Below, piece by piece: positions 27,601-35,090 of a stretch of DNA of 64,000 nt (positions are counted from its first letter, which is position 1; every line of letters begins with the position of its first letter). The stretch spans positions 1-64,000 of the forward strand of contig NZ_WWEP01000009.1 of NCBI RefSeq assembly GCF_009848495.1, written 5' to 3'. The translations under genes were made by a program, and so were the position numbers. The notes below the pieces were generated by a model, which was given only the letters and a program-made list of their open reading frames with translations, had not been told where the DNA came from and made no database searches. The DNA comes from Flavobacterium sp. MK4S-17. GTDB lineage: Bacteria > Bacteroidota > Bacteroidia > Flavobacteriales > Flavobacteriaceae.

Positions 27601-28010
27601 ATTATGAAGTAACAGAATTGGACTTTTCAGGTTTAACGGCCGCAAATAACAATCCTGATTTTAAAGTACGCCTGCGCTTTGACGGCTCCGATATGTTTAC
27701 CGATGAGGGCAAAAGGGTTCATTTTAATAACATTGCCGTAGAGGGCGAAACCATTTTAGCTGCACCTTCCAATGAAAAGCTGGCAGATGCAAAAGTATAT
27801 CCTAACCCTGCCAACACTGAAATTAATATTGCTGCCACAATTATAATGGATAAAGTAGTTTTATATAATTTATATGGTCAGGCTGTTTATCAGTCGGCTC
27901 CAAAAACCTATAACCAGCGTATTGATATAGGCAGTTTACCCACAGGCATTTATCTTGTAAAGATATACTCCGGCACTGCCGAAAAAACAATTAAAATTAT
28001 AAAAAGGTAA
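24684..28010 (+). CDS. Secreted multidomain CotH-kinase-like protein with T9SS sorting domain
   Basis: 1108 residues. In order: a signal peptide (about 1-25), a lamin-tail (LTD) domain (VNEVMSSNTSIVEDEDGDFEDWIELYN, about 28-150), a chitobiase-type beta domain (VIVYTLDGSEPALD, about 175-320), and a CotH-like domain (about 325-720; RDRLDNNHYAFNFD, NDSYERNFWKVRT and DGKWRLNVQDFE). Then come an InlB-type repeat (PGFVFSHWSGD, about 765-810), a jelly-roll and a type A T9SS sorting domain (KVYPNPANTEIN to the C-terminal IKIIKR). Some CotH-fold proteins are protein kinases; whether this one phosphorylates is not shown. It should be secreted across the outer membrane. A TATTTTTG -7 element lies at 24600-24607. 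Confidence 0.85.
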   Translation: MNKFTIAKSVLLFVLLLSFVGLKAQDIAVNEVMSSNTSIVEDEDGDFEDWIELYNYGSVPVNLEGYGLTDDAAEPFKWVLPEVTLEPNEFIIVWASDKNRAIAGQPLHANFKISADGETITLTHPGGTTINEAPATTLQGDVSTGRQPDGTGDWLFFYTPTPGAANTGTALPELLVPPVFSHNSGLYNEAFNLVLSHSNPNAVIVYTLDGSEPALDNLAGTVYEYKNAYKLEATDEPGPLLTDSYTSSTYNAPINIYDRSAEPDQLANKNTRQHPLYTPATPVRKATVVKARTFINGIGSKTVSKTFFVWSGGNPYEIPVISLQIQENYLFDYEDGVYTSGIDFDTWRANNPDNNQWWRPEWSNYWRSGSDWEYPVHVEYFEPVTLNSALDINAGFRIHGNNSRTLGIKNLRLYARSDYDEKDVFEYDFFEDKIPGATVPDNDEYKRIMLRGDGTGGAIAYDVVFNRVMQPVFNGIARIQPAIHFINGEYWGLTALRDRLDNNHYAFNFDLDEDNIVQIDCQGSNCELDEGDNADYQSYISMRDFIIQNDMADGTMFAQAADILDMQSFIDHMVIEIYAANDSYERNFWKVRTAENDNYGDGKWRLNVQDFEASLKSNINWLEHWANINNSANETLLGHLLANNDFKTAFINRFADILNTAFTTQRFNLIVNQTFNEIGPYLAEDNNRFPRQFFYQEAERQNLLSWGVNRPGIQRDQIKNFFNISATVDITVNVSGTDAGIVKINTVTIEPSTPGVPENPYPWTGIYFNGIPVTLEAIAEPGFVFSHWSGDVSGTDPLITVTPTANMQIQANFEPIQNQAQVVYFWLMDSDIPNNTPLQNLEATYASNGLTAMLAYNSCLEGYPFTNADANWRKASMERRNAPTALNYRPEANNDIPYSDGIMRGIQIKQPFKSGLLENTIELQIPTTNLQNIKLSFAIESDGAAQTLLADYWDGTQWTATGLNNASTAINSNYEVTELDFSGLTAANNNPDFKVRLRFDGSDMFTDEGKRVHFNNIAVEGETILAAPSNEKLADAKVYPNPANTEINIAATIIMDKVVLYNLYGQAVYQSAPKTYNQRIDIGSLPTGIYLVKIYSGTAEKTIKIIKR

Positions 28011-28018
28011 AAGCCTGA

Positions 28019-28052
28019 AACAATAAAGCCACCAAAAGGTGGCTTTATTGTT
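28019..28052 (+). terminator. Terminator after the CotH-type gene
   Basis: A 15-bp perfect stem AACAATAAAGCCACC and complement with loop AAAA, A-rich and T-rich flanks. Confidence 0.92.
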
Positions 28053-28078
28053 ATAATTAATTTTCGCTTGCAGTAATA

Positions 28079-28108
28079 AAAAAAGCCCCTGAAATTCAGA
28101 GGCTTTTT
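28079..28108 (-). terminator. Terminator of tRNA-Leu
   Basis: On the minus strand AAAAAGCCTCTGAA and TTCAGGGGCTTTTT pair with one mismatch, then a T-run. It lies directly after the tRNA 3' end. Confidence 0.8.
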
Positions 28109-28109
28109 G

Positions 28110-28191
28110 TGCGGGTGATAGGACTCGAACCTACACACCGTGAGGCACCAGATCCTAAGTCTGGCGTGTCTACCAATTTCACCACACCCGC
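28110..28191 (-). tRNA. tRNA-Leu (anticodon TAG)
   Basis: An 82-nt type II tRNA with long variable arm (GGTGCCTCACGGTGTG region). Acceptor arms GCGGGTG/CACCCGC pair perfectly. Anticodon stem-loop CCAGA-CTTAGGA-TCTGG gives TAG. T-loop TTCGAGT. CCA is not encoded. Confidence 0.95.
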
Positions 28192-28232
28192 AGGAGTTAA
28201 TTAAAACAAGTAGTTGTTTCATTAAGTGGGTG

Positions 28233-28261
28233 CAAATATACGCATAGTTTCCAACTTTCAA
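28233..28261 (-). promoter_or_regulatory. Promoter of tRNA-Leu
   Basis: On the minus strand TTG (28261-28259), 18 bases, then TATATTTG (28240-28233), an exact consensus. Confidence 0.6.
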
Positions 28262-28335
28262 AGAAAAAACATAAAAATTTTTTACTGTATATTTTTTGTA
28301 TTTTTGGCAAACAACCCTATATCATTAATTTTAAA

Positions 28336-29724
28336 ATGGATAACATAAAAAGCTACGTTCAGCAGCATAAAGAAAAATTTATAAACGAACTTGTTGAACT
28401 ACTTAAAATACCTTCGGTAAGTGCTGACAGCGCCTATTCGCAGGATGTAATCAATACCGCAGAAGCTGTTAAGGAAAGTCTTGAAAAAGCAGGATGCGAC
28501 AAGGTTGAAATATGCGAAACGCCGGGTTACCCAATTGTATATGGCGAAAAAATTATAGATTTAAATTTACCTACAGTATTGGTTTACGGCCATTATGACG
28601 TTCAGCCGCCAGATCCTGTAGACTTATGGGACTCTCCCCCTTTTGAGCCTGTTATTAAAAAAACAGCACTACACCCCGAAGGAGCTATTTTTGCACGTGG
28701 TGCCTGCGATGATAAAGGCCAGATGTTTATGCACGTTAAGGCTTTGGAATATATGGTGCAAAATAATAATCTTCCCTGCAATGTAAAATTTATGATTGAG
28801 GGCGAAGAAGAAGTAGGCTCGCCAAGCCTTGGCTGGTTTGTAGAGCGAAACCAGGAAAAGCTTAAAAATGATGTAATCCTTATTTCAGATACAGGGATGA
28901 TATCCAACTCGCAGCCTTCAATAACCACAGGGCTGCGCGGGTTAAGCTATGTTGAGGTTGAGGTTACCGGCCCTAACCGAGACCTGCATTCAGGTTTATA
29001 TGGCGGTGCGGTTGCCAATCCTATAAACATCCTGGCTAAAATGATAGCACAGCTACATGATGAAAATAACCATATAACCATACCTGGGTTTTATGATAAG
29101 GTAGAAGAACTTTCCAGAGGGGAAAGGGATGAAATGGCCAAAGCACCTTTTTCGCTTGACGCTTATAAAAACGCACTTGATATAGAAGATGTATATGGAG
29201 AGTCAGGCTATACTACAAACGAACGCAACTCTATACGCCCTACGCTTGATGTAAACGGGATTTGGGGCGGTTATACCGGTGAAGGTGCAAAAACGGTGAT
29301 TGCCAGTAAAGCCTATGCAAAAATTTCCATGCGTTTGGTGCCTGACCAGGACTGGAAGGAAATTACCGAACTCTTTACAAAACATTTTGAAAGCATTGCG
29401 CCAAAAGGTGTTCGTGTTAAAGTTAAACCACACCATGGCGGGCAGGCCTATGTAACACCTATAGATAGCATAGGTTACAAGGCAGCCGCAGCAGCTTATG
29501 AAGAAAGTTTTGGCATAAAGCCAATCCCTGTTCGTTCTGGAGGCAGTATTCCTATTGTGGCATTGTTTGAAAAGGAACTAAAGAGCAAAACCATCATGAT
29601 GGGCTTCGGGTTGGATAGTGATGCTATCCACTCCCCTAATGAGCATTACGGGATATTCAACTACCTGAAAGGTATAGAAACAATACCGTTGTTCTATAAG
29701 CATTTTACTGAAATGAGTAAGTAA
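28336..29724 (+). CDS. M20-family dipeptidase (zinc exopeptidase)
   Basis: 462 residues of the M20 CNDP-like group: YGHYDVQPPDP (zinc His plus catalytic Asp), CDDKGQMFMH (bridging Asp), EGEEEVGS (catalytic Glu pair), a dimerisation lid (about 190-390) with the RDLHSGLYGGAV hallmark, and a C-terminal SPNEHYGIFNY zinc His. It hydrolyses short peptides in the cytoplasm; no signal peptide is present. A TATTTTTG -7 element lies at 28299-28306, only 30 bases before the ATG. It has its own terminator at 29735. Confidence 0.93.
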   Translation: MDNIKSYVQQHKEKFINELVELLKIPSVSADSAYSQDVINTAEAVKESLEKAGCDKVEICETPGYPIVYGEKIIDLNLPTVLVYGHYDVQPPDPVDLWDSPPFEPVIKKTALHPEGAIFARGACDDKGQMFMHVKALEYMVQNNNLPCNVKFMIEGEEEVGSPSLGWFVERNQEKLKNDVILISDTGMISNSQPSITTGLRGLSYVEVEVTGPNRDLHSGLYGGAVANPINILAKMIAQLHDENNHITIPGFYDKVEELSRGERDEMAKAPFSLDAYKNALDIEDVYGESGYTTNERNSIRPTLDVNGIWGGYTGEGAKTVIASKAYAKISMRLVPDQDWKEITELFTKHFESIAPKGVRVKVKPHHGGQAYVTPIDSIGYKAAAAAYEESFGIKPIPVRSGGSIPIVALFEKELKSKTIMMGFGLDSDAIHSPNEHYGIFNYLKGIETIPLFYKHFTEMSK

Positions 29725-29734
29725 ATAAATTTTT

Positions 29735-29758
29735 AAATCCGCCCTAAGAGGCGGATTT
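29735..29758 (+). terminator. Terminator after the dipeptidase gene
   Basis: A 9-bp stem AAATCCGCC / GGCGGATTT with a 6-nt loop and T-run. Confidence 0.88.
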
Positions 29759-29786
29759 TTTATTTAAACCAAAACATATCAACCAG

Positions 29787-29820
29787 TTGCAACAATATGA
29801 CAAAAAACGCGTTACATTTG
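29787..29820 (+). promoter_or_regulatory. Promoter of the DUF4407 gene
   Basis: TTG (29787-29789), 23 bases, TACATTTG (29813-29820), followed by a short leader to the ATG at 29849. Confidence 0.55.
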
Positions 29821-29848
29821 TAATCATCATCAATCAAAAATAATCATC

Positions 29849-30949
29849 ATGTTAAAACGTTTTTTCATCACCTGTTCAGGGGCAGATAAATCTATTATAT
29901 ACAGCTGTTCCAACGGCGAGCAAAATAAATATGCCGGTATAGGGGCAACAGTATTCTTTACGGCTCTTATGGCATGGATAGCCACTTCCTATGCTTTATA
30001 TACTGTTTTTGATAATGTTTATACCGCAGCCTTCTTCGGTTTGCTTTGGGGATTCCTCATTTTTAACCTCGACAGGTTTATTGTTTCTACCATACGCAAA
30101 CGCGACAGGTTCTGGCAGGAATTTATACAGGCAACTCCGCGTATCATACTTGCTGTTATTATTGCAATAGTTATTTCCAAGCCTTTGGAAATTAAAATAT
30201 TCCAAAAGGAAATTGACACTGTACTTTTAAAAGAAAAAAATGCACTGGCAATGGCCAATAAAAAGCAGGTTTCCAATTACTACAAAAGTGACCTTGACAG
30301 AAATAAAGCCGGTATTGATAGCCTGAAATCTGAAATTGCACAAAAGGAAAAAGAAGTAAACAATTTATACAGCACTTATATTACCGAAGCTGAAGGCACA
30401 AGCGGCACAATGAAACTTGGCAAGGGCCCTGTTTATAAAGAAAAGAGAGAAAAGCATGATGCTGCTTTAAAAGAACTCGAAGCCCTGAAAACAAATAACC
30501 TGGCAAAAATTGCAGCTAAAGAAAAAGAAGCCGGGATACTGCAAGCACAACTGGACAAAAAGATAAACGAAACACAGCCGGTGATAGATAGTTTTGACGG
30601 CCTTATGGCACGTATAAATGCACTTGACAAATTACCATGGCTGCCATCATTTTTTATAATGCTGTTATTCCTTGCTATAGAAACCTCGCCTATTATTGCC
30701 AAACTGTTATCGCCCAAAGGTGAATATGATTTTAAGCTGGAGGATAGTGAGGAAGCATTAAAAACGAACCTTGCACAAAATAACTACCAGCGGGAATTGC
30801 TGCGCAGCACAGATGCGGGTATTTATGATGACGTGTATGCCGAAATAAGAAATGATAAAGAGCTATACAACTATAAAAAGAAAAAGGCTGTAGAAATGCT
30901 GGAAATGCAGGCTGACAGTTTTGCCAACAAGCAGAAAAGCGTTATGTAA
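29849..30949 (+). CDS. DUF4407 membrane protein with coiled-coil insert
   Basis: 366 residues. Three transmembrane helices in the first 115 residues, including the family signature FLIFNLDRFIVSTIRK. A long charged coiled coil follows (about 120-255, KNALAMANKKQ to LDKKINETQ), then a fourth hydrophobic helix (FIIMLLFLAIETSPIIAKLLSP, about 270-290) and a basic cytoplasmic tail. DUF4407 proteins are common in Bacteroidota and have no established function. Monocistronic with a strong promoter; its stop is 3 bases from that of the converging MmcQ gene. Confidence 0.82.
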   Translation: MLKRFFITCSGADKSIIYSCSNGEQNKYAGIGATVFFTALMAWIATSYALYTVFDNVYTAAFFGLLWGFLIFNLDRFIVSTIRKRDRFWQEFIQATPRIILAVIIAIVISKPLEIKIFQKEIDTVLLKEKNALAMANKKQVSNYYKSDLDRNKAGIDSLKSEIAQKEKEVNNLYSTYITEAEGTSGTMKLGKGPVYKEKREKHDAALKELEALKTNNLAKIAAKEKEAGILQAQLDKKINETQPVIDSFDGLMARINALDKLPWLPSFFIMLLFLAIETSPIIAKLLSPKGEYDFKLEDSEEALKTNLAQNNYQRELLRSTDAGIYDDVYAEIRNDKELYNYKKKKAVEMLEMQADSFANKQKSVM

Positions 30950-30952
30950 TTT

Positions 30953-31324
30953 TTATTCCCTGAGTAATTCAATTTCTGCCTGTAGCTTTTTTGTAAGGCT
31001 TTTAAAAATCAAGTCGTAGGATAAATCTATCAGTTCCCGTAAAAGCCTTGCGGGAACATCTTTATTTACACTTACAGTATTCCAGTGCACTTTGCTCATA
31101 TGGTAGCCCGGCTTTACACCTTCATACTCTGCCCTTAGTTCCAGTGCCCGTTCGGGGTCGCATTTTAAATTTACTGATGGCTCATTGTTCTCCCATCCGC
31201 TTAATGAGGATAAGGCAAACATTTTACCGCCAACCTTAAAAACCAATGTATCTTCATCAAATGGAAAATGCTCTGTAACGCCTTTTTTGGCAAGGCAGTA
31301 ATCGTAAAAGTCTTTAATATCCAT
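30953..31324 (-). CDS. MmcQ/YjbR family protein
   Basis: 123 residues from the ATG at 31324 (MDIKDFYDYCLAKKGV). An upstream in-frame ATG at 31378 would overlap the preceding cyclase gene by 50 bases and adds no conserved sequence, so the internal start is preferred. The fold is the small alpha/beta YjbR domain: GVTEHFPFDEDTLVFKVGGKMFAL, LKCDPERALELRAEYEGVKPGYHMSKVHWN and a DLIFKSLTKK helix. Members are DNA-binding-like by structure but functionally unassigned. It is the last gene of hemW-cyclase-mmcQ, 4 bases after the cyclase stop. Confidence 0.85.
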   Translation of the reverse strand: MDIKDFYDYCLAKKGVTEHFPFDEDTLVFKVGGKMFALSSLSGWENNEPSVNLKCDPERALELRAEYEGVKPGYHMSKVHWNTVSVNKDVPARLLRELIDLSYDLIFKSLTKKLQAEIELLRE

Positions 31325-31328
31325 AAAC

Positions 31329-32093
31329 TTATATAATATAATACAAAACCGGCTTGCTTGGGCTCGCATCATTTTCAAAGGAAGCTATCTGCAGGTTCAG
31401 CAGGTATTCCCCATCTTTTACCTCATCCGGAATGAAAACCATTTCGGTTATTGTAGCTTCCAGCCTTGCATCATTATTAAGGTTATTTATATCCTTTACA
31501 TTCCAAAAAGCTTTATGTGCTTCAAGTCTTCCTTCATCTTTTTCCCTGTCCACGCTGGGGAGGTCAGTCAAAAGGTGCATAACTCCTGATTCTTTTAAAT
31601 ATAAAGCGGCATCTGCTGTAAAATAAGGTGGATTTGTATTACTGTAGTTCCTTGATTTTTTGCCGGTATCATTAGGCAATGTGCGTACTATAACCGCTTC
31701 AGCATTTTTACCTCCTAAAGCTACTTCCAATTGCTGTTTTGTAATTACATAATCACCTCCCTGCATAATTGGTGTAACGGAAATAAGCTGCGCGGTAAAA
31801 AAGAACTTTTTCAATGCCTGGTTTATACTGTAAAACTCTTTGGTAATATGCCCAAGGCACTCGGTATGCGTGCCATGCCCATGCGGATTAAATGAAATAG
31901 TATTAAAATTTGTTGACGCCCCCTTACTTACTTTGCCTATCCAGTCGCCCATTTTTACAGGCTCAATAACAGGTTTATCAATATACCATGCCAAAGGGTT
32001 GGTATCAGTATCGGTTAAAGGTATAGATATATCAACAGGACGGGAAAAATCTGTTTCAAAAATCCTGCCCTCATAATTTACGGTAACTTTCAT
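31329..32093 (-). CDS. Cyclase / kynurenine formamidase-like metal hydrolase
   Basis: 254 residues of the cyclase family (PF04199 type): DISIPLTDTDTNPLAWY near the start and the metal-binding motif FNPHGHGTHTECLGH (about residues 70-85), close to the HxGTHxDxPxH pattern but with Glu replacing Asp and a shifted final His. The C-terminal half has VIVRTLPN and GVMHLLTDLPSVDR. Kynurenine formamidase is one possibility, but no tryptophan-catabolic gene is nearby, so the substrate is open. Sits 10 bases downstream of hemW in the same transcription unit. Confidence 0.82.
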   Translation of the reverse strand: MKVTVNYEGRIFETDFSRPVDISIPLTDTDTNPLAWYIDKPVIEPVKMGDWIGKVSKGASTNFNTISFNPHGHGTHTECLGHITKEFYSINQALKKFFFTAQLISVTPIMQGGDYVITKQQLEVALGGKNAEAVIVRTLPNDTGKKSRNYSNTNPPYFTADAALYLKESGVMHLLTDLPSVDREKDEGRLEAHKAFWNVKDINNLNNDARLEATITEMVFIPDEVKDGEYLLNLQIASFENDASPSKPVLYYII

Positions 32094-32103
32094 TTAAAAG
32101 AGT

Positions 32104-33240
32104 TTACTCCTTCAAATTTAAAAAAAACAGGTCGCTGGCAATGCCATCTGCCAAAAATTTTCCCTTACGGGTTGTGGTTATTGTATTATCCTGAACCGAC
32201 ACCAGTCCTTCTTTTATAAAGACAGCCGACTCCTTTAAAAGATAATCAGCATACAAACTTCCGAATTCATTATTAATACGTTCTACAGATATTCCCCAAA
32301 TGGTACGTAACCCTGTCATAATGTATTCATTATAACGGTCGGCTGTAGTAAGTTTTTCTTTTTCAAGGGGTGGCCTGCCCTCATTAAGCGACTTAAGGTA
32401 AAGCGTATTATTAGCAATATTCCAACTGCGGTAATAACCGTCATAGCTATGTGCCGAGGGGCCTATGCCTATATATTTTTTGCCCAGCCAGTAAGCAGTA
32501 TTGTTTCGGGAAAAGTAGCCTTCCCTGCCAAAATTGGACAGCTCATAATGAATAAAACCTTTCGCTTCAAGATTCTCTATAAGCAGTAAAAACTGTTCGC
32601 GGGCAGCTTCATCACTGGGTTGTGGTATCACTCCTTTTTTCACAAAAACATCCAATGCGGTTTTTGGCTCAACAGTAAGGGCATAACTGGAAATATGTGG
32701 AATACCGAAAGACAAGGCTTTTTCTATATTTTTTATCCATCGGCTGTTATCCATACCGGGTATGCCATAAATAAGGTCTATGGAAATATTATTAAAATAA
32801 TTACACGCAATGCTAAGGCAGGCTTCAGCCTGTGCAGCGTTGTGTGCCCGGTTCATAAGTTTCAGGTCTTCTTCAAAAAAAGACTGTACCCCAATACTAA
32901 GCCTGTTTACAGGTGTTACTGCCAGCCCTTTAATTCTCTCCTCCGAAAGATCATCTGGATTGGCTTCCAGTGTTATTTCGGGATTAATACAAACCGTATG
33001 GTTTTTATAAACGGTTTCAATGAGGTACTGAATATCCGCATCAGAAAGCACAGAGGGGGTTCCTCCGCCAAAGTATATGGTTTCAATTGTTTCCTGATGC
33101 AACTCATTTTTGCGCAGGCTTATCTCCTTGGCAAGTGCATTTACCATCTCATCCTTTTTCTTCATCGAAGTGGAAAAGTGGAAATCGCAATAATGGCATG
33201 CCTGCCTGCAAAAGGGTATATGTATATAAATGCCCGCCAT
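32104..33240 (-). CDS. hemW: Radical SAM haem chaperone HemW
   Basis: 378 residues. The radical SAM cluster motif is C-x3-C-x2-C in PFCRQACHYCDF (Cys 10, 14, 17) and the SAM-binding YFGGGTPS follows. NRLSIGVQSFFEEDLKLMNRAHNAAQA and SIDLIYGIPGM are typical HemW signatures, and a C-terminal HemN_C domain is present (TGLRTIWGISVERIN). HemW proteins lack the extra Cys of true oxygen-independent coproporphyrinogen oxidase HemN (CxxxCxxCxC) and deliver haem to acceptors; here the fourth position is Phe (CDF), consistent with HemW. First gene of a three-gene minus-strand unit. Confidence 0.92.
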   Translation of the reverse strand: MAGIYIHIPFCRQACHYCDFHFSTSMKKKDEMVNALAKEISLRKNELHQETIETIYFGGGTPSVLSDADIQYLIETVYKNHTVCINPEITLEANPDDLSEERIKGLAVTPVNRLSIGVQSFFEEDLKLMNRAHNAAQAEACLSIACNYFNNISIDLIYGIPGMDNSRWIKNIEKALSFGIPHISSYALTVEPKTALDVFVKKGVIPQPSDEAAREQFLLLIENLEAKGFIHYELSNFGREGYFSRNNTAYWLGKKYIGIGPSAHSYDGYYRSWNIANNTLYLKSLNEGRPPLEKEKLTTADRYNEYIMTGLRTIWGISVERINNEFGSLYADYLLKESAVFIKEGLVSVQDNTITTTRKGKFLADGIASDLFFLNLKE

Positions 33241-33279
33241 GGCGCAAAGCTACAACCTTTTAACCATATAAAAATAAAA

Positions 33280-33302
33280 CCTGCAGGGGTTGCTCCTGCA
33301 GG
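33280..33302 (-). terminator. Terminator at the end of the alginate operon
   Basis: The stem CCTGCAGG / CCTGCAGG (self-complementary arms, loop of 7) is followed on the minus strand by TTTTATTTTTA. It lies after the last alginate-locus gene and before hemW, separating the two units. Confidence 0.8.
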
Positions 33303-33347
33303 CTTTAAACCCAAATCTCAAAAAACTAAAATTATTATGGTGTAGTC

Positions 33348-34409
33348 TTACTGCTTAATAAATTTTGAGGAAACATTCCTCTTTTCCGATTTAAGCTGTA
33401 TAATATAAGTCCCGGCTTTTAATGATGATACATTAAGCACGCCAGTTTTTAAATTTTTCTTTTCCATTATTACCTTGCCCTGCATATCAATAACAGTAAT
33501 TGTATCCCATTTTTGCTTTGTTCCCAAATGCAGGTTGTCATTTACAGGGTTAGGGAAAAACAGGGTTTCTCCGGCAGGTTCCGGCAACTCATGCTGCAGG
33601 GTTGTTAAGGTTACTTCCTGTATTGAAAAATCAGCAAAAAGCACCTGCTCATCCCTTATCATTTCCGGGCTTAATAAGCTGCGGTATATACCCCATTTCG
33701 GGCGTATGCCATCGGCGTCTTCCCGCCAGGTCCTTATGTTCGGGTTATTATAACTTAATAAAACTGAATTATCGCTTACACGTTTAATGCTAATGGAATA
33801 AGTACCATTTTCAGCATACTTAATGGTTTCAGTAACCTCAACCCAGGTACCTTTAAAATTGCTGAGCGGTGCACTGGCAATTTCAACCGAAGCTATACTG
33901 TCAGAATGCATTACCTGTAATTTTTCATTACTGCCGCTCTTCCTTGGTATCAGGGAAAACACGGGAATACTTTCGTGAGGCCCGCCATACGCTTTTATCT
34001 GGTGTATGTGTGTAAATTTATTAGATGCCTTAAAACCGCTGTCCAGCTTAAACTTCCATGTGTAAGTTACAGTTTCGCCATATGTACCTATAAGGTGCGC
34101 CGGCGACTGGTTATAGGTTTTAATTTCATTTCGCTGGCGGTCAAATTTTATGCAACGGTCGTTATCAGGCTCTACATGAATATGGAATTTAAAAACATAC
34201 TTATTCAGGTCATTATCCCAAACTTCCTCAATGTGGCGGCCAAATTCAGGGTGGGCGCAATCGGGTGTTTCAATAACATTATAGCCTGGTGCAAGCACGC
34301 TGTTAATAAGTTCATAGGTATCGCCCGGCCCGTCGGCGGTTAGGGTAACAAGCTGCGCCTGTGCAGCAGTGCCCAGGAACATTAAAGGTAAAATTTTAAA
34401 TATTTTCAT
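33348..34409 (-). CDS. Secreted jelly-roll protein with T9SS sorting domain, probable polysaccharide lyase or binding protein
   Basis: 353 residues from the ATG at 34409; an earlier ATG at 34442 would overlap the aldolase gene and precedes the signal peptide (MKIFKILPLMFLGTAAQAQ). Residues about 20-270 form a beta-rich domain with CIKFDRQRNEIKTYNQSP, TYTWKFKLDSGFKASNKFTHIHQIKAYGG and SLIPRK. The pattern of large concave-face aromatic and charged residues recalls concanavalin-A-like lyases such as the heparin-lyase-I/glucuronan-lyase fold. The C-terminal 75 residues are a T9SS type A domain (FFPNPVNDNL, ending SSKFIKQ). As last gene of the alginate operon, an extracellular alginate-active role is likely but unproven. 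Confidence 0.75.
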   Translation of the reverse strand: MKIFKILPLMFLGTAAQAQLVTLTADGPGDTYELINSVLAPGYNVIETPDCAHPEFGRHIEEVWDNDLNKYVFKFHIHVEPDNDRCIKFDRQRNEIKTYNQSPAHLIGTYGETVTYTWKFKLDSGFKASNKFTHIHQIKAYGGPHESIPVFSLIPRKSGSNEKLQVMHSDSIASVEIASAPLSNFKGTWVEVTETIKYAENGTYSISIKRVSDNSVLLSYNNPNIRTWREDADGIRPKWGIYRSLLSPEMIRDEQVLFADFSIQEVTLTTLQHELPEPAGETLFFPNPVNDNLHLGTKQKWDTITVIDMQGKVIMEKKNLKTGVLNVSSLKAGTYIIQLKSEKRNVSSKFIKQ

Positions 34410-34416
34410 ATCGTTC

Positions 34417-35088
34417 TTATTTTCTCCATTTTTTAAATGCATTTACAGATAGTGCTGCAGCCTTTGTTATAGCTTCGGCATCATATTTACCTTGCTGGTT
34501 TTTTACAAAAAGCTGTGAGCCAAGCCCAACACAGTGTGCCCCTGCCAAAAACCATTCCTTTAAATTACCTTCTGTTGGCTGCACACCTCCTGTAGGCATA
34601 ATATTTACCCAGGGGCATGGTGCCTTTACTGCCTTAATAAAATCAGGGCCGCCCACCTGTTGCGCTGGGAAAATTTTTACAATATCTGCCCCAAGGCTTT
34701 CAGCATAGCTTATTTCAGTAAGCGAACCGCACCCAGGCATCCAGGGTATTTTTCTCCTGTTGCAGGTTACGGCTACCTCTTGATTAACTATAGGTGCAAC
34801 CACAAAGTTTGCCCCAAGCTGTATGTACATGGAGGCCGTACCGGCATCTATAACCGAGCCAATACCTAAAATAAGTCCTGGCAGTGCTGTTTTTGCCCAA
34901 CCCACCAATTCCTCAAATACCTTATGTGCACCTTCGCCCCGGTTTGTAAACTCAAAAATCCTTATACCTCCATTGTAAACGGCTGTAAGCACTTCTTTGC
35001 AAACATTTATATCCGGATGGTAAAAAACAGGTACAATACCAATTTCATCAACCGTTTTTAAAACCTCGAGTTTTGTAAATCCAGCCAT
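34417..35088 (-). CDS. eda: 2-dehydro-3-deoxy-phosphogluconate (KDPG) aldolase
   Basis: 223 residues, class I aldolase. VKTVDEIGIVPVFYHP-like start, the conserved GIRIFEFTNRG region, GIGSVIDAGTA, the Schiff-base lysine in DIVKIFPA, and PTGGV phosphate loop. Cleaves KDPG to pyruvate and glyceraldehyde-3-phosphate, the final step of alginate monomer catabolism. It starts 2 bases after the KDG kinase stop, so translation is probably coupled. Confidence 0.95.
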   Translation of the reverse strand: MAGFTKLEVLKTVDEIGIVPVFYHPDINVCKEVLTAVYNGGIRIFEFTNRGEGAHKVFEELVGWAKTALPGLILGIGSVIDAGTASMYIQLGANFVVAPIVNQEVAVTCNRRKIPWMPGCGSLTEISYAESLGADIVKIFPAQQVGGPDFIKAVKAPCPWVNIMPTGGVQPTEGNLKEWFLAGAHCVGLGSQLFVKNQQGKYDAEAITKAAALSVNAFKKWRK

Positions 35089-35090
35089 AT

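Noticed and set aside
31325..31378. Upstream ATG for the MmcQ-like protein
   Set aside because: It would overlap the cyclase gene by 50 bases, and the extra 18 residues look non-conserved; the ATG at 31324 is 4 bases after the cyclase stop.
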